64,000 nucleotides of DNA from Desulfobacter curvatus DSM 3379 (GTDB lineage Bacteria > Desulfobacterota > Desulfobacteria > Desulfobacterales > Desulfobacteraceae): assembly GCF_000373985.1 (NCBI RefSeq), contig NZ_KB893024.1, forward strand, positions 1 through 64,000, read 5' to 3'. Positions 17,101 through 25,414 of this stretch are shown here, piece by piece. The notes under the pieces were generated by a model, which saw only the letters and a program-made list of their open reading frames with translations, did not search any database and was not told the origin of the DNA. The first letter of the stretch is position 1. Every line of letters starts with the position of its first letter. A program made the position numbers and the translations under genes.

Positions 17101-17148
17101 TCAACCAGAAATACAGGCACAAAATGCCGCAACTGTATTTCTGGTTGA
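17101..17148. repeat. Perfect 16-bp inverted repeat between convergent genes
   Basis: TCAACCAGAAATACAG (17101-17116) and CTGTATTTCTGGTTGA (17133-17148) are separated by 16 nt. There is no T run, so it is a weak terminator candidate. The rest of 16827-17202 shows no convincing gene. Confidence 0.8.
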
Positions 17149-17202
17149 AGGCAATATGTTTCAATACTTAGTTCTGTCCGATTATTTTGTTTTGTAATTC
17201 AG

Positions 17203-18939
17203 CTATTCGACTTCAAAAACGAGTGTTTCCCTGAAGACCTTGCCATGGGTGTTTCTGGTGACAACCTCAACACTATGAGCACCTGCTTCCAGGTCGGCGG
17301 GAACGTTGCATTGGAATAAATGGGTGGAACGTCCTGCTGTGGTATGGAGCCACTCGCCAAGGTCAACGGCTTCACCGGGTCCGTACTGGGTTCCCATAAA
17401 AGTGCCGTCGTCCCAGTTTTTATCAAAAAGAGCAAACCCGGGGACACCGCGGAGAACATACATTTCCAGAGGCAGGGCATAGGGGTCCATCACATCCTCT
17501 GAGTATTCTGCAGTAACCACAGTATTCTTATCAAAGATGAAAACAACGTTATCTTCTTTGTTGGCTCCCCAGACGTTTGCCACCAGCTTCACGTTTGAAA
17601 GCTGAGCACTTGAAACGATATTCCTGTTTTCAAGATCCGTGATGGTTACGTTTTCGCCGGCAGCTCTGCTGTCATACCATGACTGGAAATCATCTGTCAG
17701 GAAGGCAAGGTGAATCTGCTTATCATATGCCTTGGCACCGGCCTTGTAGATATCTTCGTAGTTGTTGCCGTTGAAAGAGAAGACCATGTGGCCACGGGGG
17801 ACACCGTCCCTCATATAGGATACGGGCACCCCGGTATCATCCAGGTCACCGGACCACCAGCTGCCGCAGGCTGCGCCGACGATAATCTGGTCAAAAGGCG
17901 TTTGTTGCCCCCAGCCGTCAAGCTCATCACCGGCTTTAAAGTGTGACAGGGTATGGGTATGCCCGCCCAGTGAGACAACCTTGCGGCCGTCCAGAAGTGC
18001 ATAAAGCGCTTCACGGTTATCCACCTGATGCTGCTCATTTCCGCGGTCAAGGTCGGATACGATGGGAATATGCATATTCAGGACAATAAGTTTATCCTTG
18101 GGAACATAGGCCAGGTCATTGGCTAGCCATTCCATTTCAGCATCGCTGATTTTACCATTATAGCTGCTGGAGCTTTCGCTGGGATACTCAACACTGTCAA
18201 GGATGACAAAATGGACATCGCCATAGTTGAAAGAATAATAGCTGGCACCCATGTAGCTTTTCAACGTATCAAAGGAATCTTCATCGCTGGGGGCGTCAAA
18301 ATCCAGATCATGGTTGCCGGGTACATAATAGACGGGAATACCCATTTGGGACATTACGTCCAGATAACGGGGATAGAGGCTTAAATCATCACCAACGTTA
18401 TCACCCATGGAAATACAGAAACTTGCCTTTGTACCTTGTACTTCTTTAACCAAAGAATCTCTTAAAAAGTTAATTTCACGGTCATTGTAGACCTGTGTAT
18501 CACCGGTGATAATGGCCTTGAAAGAAAATTCTTTACCGACTCTGTACAAAGGAAAATTAACCATGTTCGGCAGTAATCCAGTGGGTTCAATCCCCCTGAA
18601 TCGTTGAATTTCATCCGGAGAACCCGCCGGTTTATGGATATAACTGAACTGCGGCAGGTTATTTTCATCCACAGGTGTCATCCAGCCACTGGGCTTGATG
18701 ACAAAAACGACCATGTCATCATAGGCAGGTAACTGATATATACCTTTTCTGTCGGTTTGGGTGACTTCCCTGCCATTTGACACACAGACTTTAGGAATTC
18801 CACGTTCCCAAGTCTCCTGAATACCATTTTCGTTCCGGTCCCAGAATACTTTACCTGTAACTGTATCCGCTGCTTCGGCTTGATTTGCTAACATACCCAG
18901 TAGTAAGCCTACTGAAAGTGCTATTGCTCCTTTTTTCAT
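17203..18939 (-). CDS. Secreted calcineurin-like metallophosphoesterase
   Basis: The 578-aa protein has a signal peptide ending near AEAADTV. An N-terminal SdrD/prealbumin-like domain (GKVFWDRNENGIQETWERGI) precedes the phosphoesterase core with the metal ligands: ITGDTQ, SMGDNVGDD, VPGNHD, NMHIP and GGHTHTLSH. A C-terminal beta domain follows from about residue 400. GGAGGG lies 8 nt before the ATG at 18939. Substrate unknown; family members cleave phosphodiesters or nucleotides in the periplasm. Copy E of the two-hairpin element lies just upstream of the start, in the expected 5' untranslated region. Confidence 0.9.
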   Translation of the reverse strand: MKKGAIALSVGLLLGMLANQAEAADTVTGKVFWDRNENGIQETWERGIPKVCVSNGREVTQTDRKGIYQLPAYDDMVVFVIKPSGWMTPVDENNLPQFSYIHKPAGSPDEIQRFRGIEPTGLLPNMVNFPLYRVGKEFSFKAIITGDTQVYNDREINFLRDSLVKEVQGTKASFCISMGDNVGDDLSLYPRYLDVMSQMGIPVYYVPGNHDLDFDAPSDEDSFDTLKSYMGASYYSFNYGDVHFVILDSVEYPSESSSSYNGKISDAEMEWLANDLAYVPKDKLIVLNMHIPIVSDLDRGNEQHQVDNREALYALLDGRKVVSLGGHTHTLSHFKAGDELDGWGQQTPFDQIIVGAACGSWWSGDLDDTGVPVSYMRDGVPRGHMVFSFNGNNYEDIYKAGAKAYDKQIHLAFLTDDFQSWYDSRAAGENVTITDLENRNIVSSAQLSNVKLVANVWGANKEDNVVFIFDKNTVVTAEYSEDVMDPYALPLEMYVLRGVPGFALFDKNWDDGTFMGTQYGPGEAVDLGEWLHTTAGRSTHLFQCNVPADLEAGAHSVEVVTRNTHGKVFRETLVFEVE

Positions 18940-18969
18940 CAAAATCCCTCCACGATTTTAGTACATTAA

Positions 18970-19070
18970 AATAACGGCCATGGGCCGACCTGGTCTATCA
19001 ACGCCCAGACTCAACCCACAACAAACAATGAAAGCTATATCAAGGCAATGTTCATTAAACATTGCCAACA
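18970..19070 (-). repeat. Two-hairpin intergenic element, copy E
   Basis: Read on the minus strand, the first stem is GGCAATGTT / AACATTGCC (19044-19066). The linker TTTGTTGTGGG follows. The second stem is GGGTTGA with TCGGCCC (19011-19017 and 18982-18988), kept by two G-U pairs, loop TGATAGACCAGG. CGGCC can alternatively pair with GGCCG (18975-18979). The first-stem sequence is wholly different from copies A, D and G yet perfectly paired. Confidence 0.8.
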
Positions 19071-19122
19071 AATTAAAATTTAATTGGGAATCGGATTGCT
19101 GAAATTTAGAAGCGGCTTGTAG

Positions 19123-20124
19123 TTATTTTTTTGTAATAGGTGGGATTAAAAGCGTGTTTATGGGGTCATGCCCATGGTTCTTAACAACACGGATTTCGCC
19201 AAGATTTGGATATAAGGTCTTAATGAATTCCAGATAAATTTTCTCAAGATTTGCTTTGGGATTTTCTTTGTATGCTTGATAACGGGAAGAAAATCGTGAT
19301 GCTTCCCCTTCGGCGGCAAGGACTTTTTTACTTTTATATGAACGGGCGTTCTGAACGATGGCATTGGCCTCTGATCTGGCCGCAGGAACAGCGCGGTTAT
19401 ATTTCCCCTGGGCCTGATTAAGTACTTTTTTCTTTTCCACCTCTGCGTTGATCACTTTATCAAAATACTGCTGCACCTTTTCCGGAGGGATAATTTCCTT
19501 GATTTCCAGAAATGTCAGGCGTATGCCGGTGTTAAATTGCGCAAGTTTATTAATCAGCTCCTTTTGGATATCAAACTCAAGCTGTTTTTTCCCAAAGGTT
19601 AAAATTTTGTCAATTTCCAAACAGGCTAAATGGTGGACAATCAAGTCGGCTGTGCAACGTTCCATAAAGTAATCAGGGTTGGTTATCCCATAAAGATATT
19701 GTACCGGGTCATCAATTGTGTATTTGATGACCAAAGTGATGGCAATAATATTGTTGTCTCCGGTGATACAATAGGGGACCAGTTTGGTTTTCCGGAAAAA
19801 GGAACCGGAGGCACCATTGTTTTTTTCTTGATTTTCGAACCCGGAACTAAAATCACTTATAACCAGGGTTTTGACCTCTCTGGTCGGTACAATTGCAATG
19901 TTGTCTATGGGCCATGGCAATTTGTAATGCAGGCCGGGCAGGACCCTCGGCTCAACTATTTTGCCAAAACGGGAAAGCACGCCCACCGCATCCCCTTTAA
20001 TCTGATATATTCCGCTCAGACAATATATGAACAACGCCAGCAGCAAAAGCCATTTTAAATAAATGCTTATCAGCTGCCGGCCTGCTTTTGTCAGAGCCTG
20101 TGGTATGGTTCCGTCTTTTTGCAT
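19123..20124 (-). CDS. SPFH/band-7 protein, HflK-like
   Basis: The 333-aa protein has one N-terminal membrane helix (LKWLLLLALFIYCLSGIY), the SPFH core (VGVLSRFGKIVEPRVLPGLHYKLPWPID) and a charged coiled-coil (VEKKKVLNQAQGKYNR, AARSEANAIVQNARS), as in HflK. HflK/HflC form membrane cages that modulate FtsH. It is the last of three SPFH genes; its ATG overlaps the stop of the previous gene (TAATG), so translation is coupled. Confidence 0.85.
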   Translation of the reverse strand: MQKDGTIPQALTKAGRQLISIYLKWLLLLALFIYCLSGIYQIKGDAVGVLSRFGKIVEPRVLPGLHYKLPWPIDNIAIVPTREVKTLVISDFSSGFENQEKNNGASGSFFRKTKLVPYCITGDNNIIAITLVIKYTIDDPVQYLYGITNPDYFMERCTADLIVHHLACLEIDKILTFGKKQLEFDIQKELINKLAQFNTGIRLTFLEIKEIIPPEKVQQYFDKVINAEVEKKKVLNQAQGKYNRAVPAARSEANAIVQNARSYKSKKVLAAEGEASRFSSRYQAYKENPKANLEKIYLEFIKTLYPNLGEIRVVKNHGHDPINTLLIPPITKK

Positions 20125-21047
20125 TAATTGTTTCCCAGGGCCTCTTTGGCATCCAACTGCAGATATTTAAACAGTTCGGAATCGGTGGAAAGAATCAGGG
20201 TGGTGTCTTTTCCCAGTATGGTGCTGTAGGTTTCAAGAGACTGAAGAAAGTTAAAAAACTCACCGCCTTCCTGGTAAGCCTTGGTGTATATCTCCATGGA
20301 CTGCTTATCGCCTTCCCCTTTAAGGATAAGGGCTTCTTTCTGGGCTTTTGCTTTTATTTCCCGGGCCTGCTTTTCAGCTTCAATGGATATTTTTTCGGCC
20401 GCCTCATATCCTTCTGCCTTTATTTTATCCGCTTCCTTGATGCGTTCTGACCGCATCCGTTCATATACTGAATTGATGACCACTGACGGATAGGCAAGCC
20501 GCTGCACGCCGGTACGCTGTATTTTGATACCATATTTTTTGATGCTGTTTTTATTGGCTGTTTCGGTGATTTGTTCCTCAATTTTATCAAGAAGAACGTT
20601 CTCGGCATTCGTATTGATGATGTTGTCAATGGTGTAATCGGCCAGAACAATACTCAATTTTGAGTTGACTATATCGCCAAGTTTGAGCACGGCATTGGAT
20701 GCCTGCCCCATGGCTTGGAAAAACAATAATGGGTCATAAATTTTCCATAATACATAGCAGCTTATTATGATTGGCTTTTTATCGCCAAGCAACAATTGGG
20801 TCGGCTGGGTTTCAAACAGATCCGACCGTTTGTTGAACCGATTTACATTTTCAAAAAAACCGGGCAGTTTGATTTGTAATCCTGCATTTTCGATGATACG
20901 GACAGGTCTGCCGAACCGGGTGAGTATGACCAGTTCATTTTCAGCCACTGTAAACAGGGAAAAATAACCCACCAGTGCCACCGGAAGCCCGATGCAGATT
21001 ATCGCAATCCGTAATCTGAATATTTGTGAGATAACTGAAATCTTCAT
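20124..21047 (-). CDS. SPFH/band-7 protein, HflC-like
   Basis: The 307-aa protein has an N-terminal membrane helix, the SPFH core (ENELVILTRFGRPVRIIENAGLQIKLPGF) and the HflC signature VYERMRSERIKEADKIKAEG near residue 195, then an Ala/Lys/Glu-rich coiled coil. It overlaps both neighbours by TAATG junctions. With the HflK-like proteins on either side it should form a hetero-oligomeric membrane ring; FtsH is not encoded nearby. Confidence 0.88.
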   Translation of the reverse strand: MKISVISQIFRLRIAIICIGLPVALVGYFSLFTVAENELVILTRFGRPVRIIENAGLQIKLPGFFENVNRFNKRSDLFETQPTQLLLGDKKPIIISCYVLWKIYDPLLFFQAMGQASNAVLKLGDIVNSKLSIVLADYTIDNIINTNAENVLLDKIEEQITETANKNSIKKYGIKIQRTGVQRLAYPSVVINSVYERMRSERIKEADKIKAEGYEAAEKISIEAEKQAREIKAKAQKEALILKGEGDKQSMEIYTKAYQEGGEFFNFLQSLETYSTILGKDTTLILSTDSELFKYLQLDAKEALGNN

Positions 21048-22840
21048 TATGAATCACTTCCTTTAGAATAGCTGCGTGGTACAATAAAATTTTCTATGTA
21101 CAAGAGGTCTTCGGTAACGCCGCTTTTCGGATCTACAAGTAAGAGTTTTTTTCCGTCAAGTGTTTTGGCTGCGGATTTCAGGTACATTAATTTTTTCATT
21201 ACTTTTTTCCCCTGTTGAAAGGCTTGATAGCGCAAATGATAATTGGCGGCCTCTCCTTGTGCGGTCTGTTTTTTTTCAATGACATAGCCTTGGGCTTCAC
21301 TGATTGTCCGTCGTCTCCTGACGCGCTCTCTGGATTGAATGGAAGCACCTTTTCGTTCTGCATAGTTCAGGCTGGTGACCTTGAGTTGGTTGGCGGCAAC
21401 AACATTTTCAAAGGACTCTGCCAGGTTGATTGGCGGATGCAGATCCCGCAGGCAGAAGGAAACAATTTCCACCCCGATTCCCAGTTCATCACTTTGTTGC
21501 TGCAGTTGGCCGCACAATTGCTTGGTCCAAAGGCCCCGCTTGTTTAGAATCAAGTCATAAAAGGCTGTTTTGGAAAACATATGGTTGAGTAATTGCAGGG
21601 ACAGTGATGACAGCATTTTTTCAGGAACGCCGTTTTCATAGTGGAGATAGTAGCCGTGGTAGTCTTTAACTCTGTAGTGAATGATAATATAGGGTAGAAA
21701 AAGGTTATTATCGCCTGAAATAAAGGCTTTATTATCCCCATGCTCCGTATTCCAAATCATGGCTGATTCTTCGGTTGTGCTATTGCCGACGACCAGGGAT
21801 TGAATGGACTCCGTGTTAAAGATGATTTCACGGTCTATGGGGTAAGGGAACTTAAGGTGCAGTCCGGGACCAATATCATAAGAATTGTTTATTACTGAGC
21901 CGAAACGAAACAGCAACGCTTTTTCATTGCTTTTCACTGTGTACAATGCTGTTGAACACCACCATATGACAAGGGCTGCAGTTGCGGCGCAGACTGACCA
22001 TCGCGCTGTTTTGTGAATACATTTGAAAAAGATATGCAGGAAATTTTTTGATTTGTCGCCCAGGTTTAGCTGGGTTTCCAGGTTGGACCAATGGGTTTTA
22101 TAGGTCGAAATTCTGCATGCTTTCCAGATTATGGAAGTAAATTTTTGTTCAACACTCATCTTCTGCCGGCCCTTGATAATGGCCTTCATTGAGTTAACCA
22201 GCAATTCAAGGGCAAAGGTCAGGATATATAGAGAGATAATAACACCGACCCAGCGGTCCATATTGATTTTGAAGTAATAAAGGATAAGGGAAATACCGGT
22301 TATCAGCGAGATTGCCATGTCTGCGCGGTTGTGATGGCTGTCGGCAATCAGTGCAGCGGAATCTTGTGAGTTTCCGACAAATTCTTCAAACCGGGATAAA
22401 AAATAAGAACCAAAGGAAAGGCCTACAAAGATAAGGCCTGTTGTCAACGGAGCTGTGACTGCCACTTTGCCGGCAAATATTGCTTTTGCAAAAATTGAAA
22501 TTGCAGCAACCGTCAGGATCAGACCAATGGTCATGGCTACCTTGAGCTCGGTATTGACGGTACTGATTTTTTGCCATGCCCGGGCTAAAATATTTTTTTT
22601 CTTTTCGGTATCAGACGTTTTCTGATCAATGGAAACGCCTGATACCGAAATCGAATCCTTTTTTTTCTGGAGAATAATAGAGATAAAGACCAGCATAGTG
22701 GTACCGATGTCTGCAAGACTGTGCCAGGCCTCGGACAGGACACCCAGACTGCCGGAAATCCAGTACAGGAGAAACTTGACTATGGTCAGCAGGCAGATAA
22801 TGAGAAAGGCAACACCCGCAGCTTTTGATTGTTGGGTCAC
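21047..22840 (-). CDS. Cation diffusion facilitator - SPFH (HflK-like) fusion protein
   Basis: The 597-aa protein joins two modules. Residues 1-225 are a six-helix CDF transporter with both metal-site motifs intact: His40-x3-Asp44 in TM2 (WHSLAD) and His170-x3-Asp174 in TM5 (SHHNRAD), as in Zn2+/Fe2+ exporters. After a linker and a further helix (near 280-300), residues 300-590 are an SPFH domain (NEKALLFRFGSVINNSYDIG) with a coiled coil (SRERVRRRRTISEAQG). The start is GTG with AAGGAG 8 nt upstream. The cytoplasmic C-terminal domain normal for CDF proteins is replaced by the SPFH part. It heads a coupled three-gene operon. Confidence 0.85.
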   Translation of the reverse strand: MTQQSKAAGVAFLIICLLTIVKFLLYWISGSLGVLSEAWHSLADIGTTMLVFISIILQKKKDSISVSGVSIDQKTSDTEKKKNILARAWQKISTVNTELKVAMTIGLILTVAAISIFAKAIFAGKVAVTAPLTTGLIFVGLSFGSYFLSRFEEFVGNSQDSAALIADSHHNRADMAISLITGISLILYYFKINMDRWVGVIISLYILTFALELLVNSMKAIIKGRQKMSVEQKFTSIIWKACRISTYKTHWSNLETQLNLGDKSKNFLHIFFKCIHKTARWSVCAATAALVIWWCSTALYTVKSNEKALLFRFGSVINNSYDIGPGLHLKFPYPIDREIIFNTESIQSLVVGNSTTEESAMIWNTEHGDNKAFISGDNNLFLPYIIIHYRVKDYHGYYLHYENGVPEKMLSSLSLQLLNHMFSKTAFYDLILNKRGLWTKQLCGQLQQQSDELGIGVEIVSFCLRDLHPPINLAESFENVVAANQLKVTSLNYAERKGASIQSRERVRRRRTISEAQGYVIEKKQTAQGEAANYHLRYQAFQQGKKVMKKLMYLKSAAKTLDGKKLLLVDPKSGVTEDLLYIENFIVPRSYSKGSDS

Positions 22841-23429
22841 AGGATCGGCTCCTTATTAAAACGAAGAATCATCAGGTCACCGATTGTAGTGAATCAACCA
22901 GAAAAATAAAGATGGGAACAGGGCTTCGATGAAGTTTTAATCAAAAAAAAATATATGTTAGAGACATATTCATCCGGATTTTTTAGTCAAGTTCATTTAT
23001 ACGGGATCTTTGGGCAAGTGCCTGTGGCGACCCAAGATACCAACATTATGGATGTTCAACTGTATCAGCTGAGCCCAAGTTAATAATATATAAAATTTAC
23101 TGGTGGCGTTTGCGGGCAGATACAATATCTGGTGGTCGGATAATTTCAGAAAAAGAGTTCAATCATACCATCAATGCTCAGTCTCTGAAAAATCGACTTG
23201 ATAGAAATCGTGTCCTGGGGAATCAATGTTATATTTGTCGCCCCTCAAAAAGGAACTTGTCCCGTAAAGGACCAGCGGGAACATTTGAACAGAAACTTAC
23301 GGTTATAATGTCTTATTTAATAAGATCAAAACCGTACCTTTTTGCACGGATGTCCCCACTGTCCAGCTTTGTTTTTTACGTAACTTATTGTAGTTACGTT
23401 AACGAGAAAGCAAAAAAACTAACCGGACA
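22841..23429. other. Intergenic interval with a dispersed repeat copy
   Basis: No convincing gene is present. Positions 22974-23030 match the repeat at 15449-15505 (CCGGATTTTTTAGTCAAG...CGGGATC...GGGCAA). Positions 23318-23370 resemble 24418-24475 (shared AAACCGTA, a T run, CCCC and GTCCAG). Confidence 0.5.
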
Positions 23430-24110
23430 TTACTCTCCACTACGAAAGTAGTCCATTTGGCAATCATTCCAACAGTTACCAAGGCCAGTTATGTCGTCTA
23501 AACCTATACCTGGATACATCTGATTGCATCTCTCGATACATTTACCATAATCGTCAGATCGCTGTTTGTCTTTATCATTCTGATATTGGGCATTATTACC
23601 CGGTTGCTGCGGATATTGCTGCTGTTGCGGATATTGCTGCTGTTGCGGATATTGCTGCTGCGGATATCCGACCGGAGGCTGCATGCTCTGATATCCTGGC
23701 TGCTGCTGTTCGGAATTAAGGATTCTGGCAGCATTTTCAATAATGTAACCGTCGCCAATCTTTTGTCCCAGCGGCATCCATTTATTGGCTATAGCCACGG
23801 CTTCGGTATGATTACCCAGGCATTGCTCGGCTTTTGCCCTGGTTATTTCCGATCTGCCAGTCCTTTGGCCGAAGAATATTGTTTCCTTGTCGCTCCGCCC
23901 GGAAGATTTAAAAAGATCGTTATACATATTGGACGCCCTTATAAGCATCATTCTCGCATTAGCACAATCACCTCTCTGCAAAAGATCATTACCCTGACCC
24001 AGCATGCTATCAGCTTGCTGAATATTGCTCATTTGCTGCGCATTCGATAATATTGCTGATAAGGACAAAGAAATAGCCACTGCAACAAGTATAAGCGTTA
24101 CTTTTCTCAT
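23430..24110 (-). CDS. Secreted hypothetical protein with QYPQQ repeats and a four-cysteine tail
   Basis: The 226-aa protein has a Sec signal peptide (VTLILVAVAISLSLSAILSNA) and a helical domain (about residues 28-135) resembling a TPR-like fold (SMLGQGNDLLQRGDCANAR). A Pro/Gln/Tyr-rich linker with repeated QYPQQQ follows (about 145-170), then a tail with two Cys-x3-Cys pairs (CIERCNQMYPG, CWNDCQMDY). CX3C pairs often form disulfide-linked helical hairpins. I recognise no family for the whole. GAGAGG precedes the ATG. It is monocistronic as far as visible. Confidence 0.75.
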   Translation of the reverse strand: MRKVTLILVAVAISLSLSAILSNAQQMSNIQQADSMLGQGNDLLQRGDCANARMMLIRASNMYNDLFKSSGRSDKETIFFGQRTGRSEITRAKAEQCLGNHTEAVAIANKWMPLGQKIGDGYIIENAARILNSEQQQPGYQSMQPPVGYPQQQYPQQQQYPQQQQYPQQPGNNAQYQNDKDKQRSDDYGKCIERCNQMYPGIGLDDITGLGNCWNDCQMDYFRSGE

Positions 24111-25414
24111 CTCTCAGACCTCTCTTTTTAGTTTAAATTGATATGAAGGCCTAAAAAACTCTTTTATTGGGGTCTAAGCCTAAAACCCCCGGAATTTCTG
24201 TTTTCAGAACAAAAACCATAGCACATCCTCACAAGCGGTACCTCAATATTTTCAACGTGCCGGTTGAGCCATCCAGCAAAAAAATATACCGACACGATAC
24301 AAAATAAGATCCCGTTTCTTTGGGAATATTCAAAATAAAGCTATTAAAGATTTAGGTAAAATCCGTGGGGAATTTGCCCTAAATGTTTAGTTGAATCCTA
24401 TATTGACACAACGCCCCAAAAGATCAAGATTGAAACCGTATTTTTTCGTACGAATACCCCCTTTGGTCCAGTGTGGGAGCAACAAATCCGTTTGCAGTTG
24501 GCAGGCATGGGATGTTTCCCACAGCAATCGTCCAAGAATTCTTAACAACGCTGCGAATAACACCATTACTGAAAAATTTAGAAAAGAACAGTGAAGATGA
24601 CAGGTTTACAATGGTTGTACAGCATGGAACCATGAATTTTATCAATGATAAACAAACCCGAACCCTGGGATATAATAGTTGTTTGAGCGCGGTCTTGGTT
24701 TTTGATGTTATTGTGGCCACGTAAAAGGATTGGCTATTTATTAACGATTTGAAAAAATAATATATTATGACACGCCCCCCTGGGGTTGATGGGAAAAGGC
24801 CTTTTTATAAGCGAAAAACTGGCCAAATGCCCGAATTTTGGTCAAGATCACTGATGAGAATGTGGTCAAATTATTGATGGAGATCCCATAACATGATGAT
24901 ATAATGATGTTAAATTTTTTCGTATTGATTTTCTGGACACGGCAAATAAAAGATTACCTCTCGGCGAAATCAAAAAGCGCGTTGCTATTATTCCGATAAG
25001 TTAAGTCTAAAAACCTTATTTAGCTTAGCCATATTGAATACGATATCCATCAATTATTGAGGCCCATCTCAGTTTTTTTCAGTTTGTTTGCAAAGTTAAT
25101 CAATGATAAGCAGAAATAATTTCAATAGGCGAACCATACTCTACATATTGAACCGGGCTGTTGTCCTTAATTTTTAGGTTTTTTAGGATAGGAATTGAGT
25201 GACGGCTATGTCTATGAGTCCGGGATTTTTAGAAACCCTTTTAACCGCAATATGTTGTGTCTGCTTTAAAAAGCCACAAGTCAATTTAATAGAACATAAA
25301 ATTGACTGACCGGTATTTATGTGGTGTGTAACCCTTGCTGGTAAAAGGGGTTTACTCCTTTTGTTATTGGGGACCGTCACTTGGATATTGAAATTCATAA
25401 AGTTATCCTTCACA
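24111..25414. other. Gene-poor interval, about 1.3 kb
   Basis: Open frames on both strands here (for example 24424-24720 minus and 24473-24724 plus) overlap each other, lack ribosome-binding sites and match nothing I know. One weak repeat copy lies at 24418-24475. The interval may be a decayed region between the QYPQQ gene and priA. Confidence 0.45.

Noticed and set aside
17012..17197. 61-codon open frame between the PEP-CTERM and phosphoesterase genes
   Set aside because: It runs through a perfect inverted repeat, has no ribosome-binding site and no family resemblance.
23110..23451. 113-codon plus-strand open frame
   Set aside because: Composition is not protein-like, it overlaps the 3' end of the secreted QYPQQ gene, and no ribosome-binding site is seen.
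23586..23665. Short tandem DNA repeats resembling a CRISPR or minisatellite
   Set aside because: They are in-frame codons for the QYPQQQ linker of the secreted protein; there are no unique spacers.
24424..24724. Overlapping open frames of 98 (minus) and 83 (plus) codons
   Set aside because: They cover the same DNA in opposite directions, neither has a good start signal or known family.
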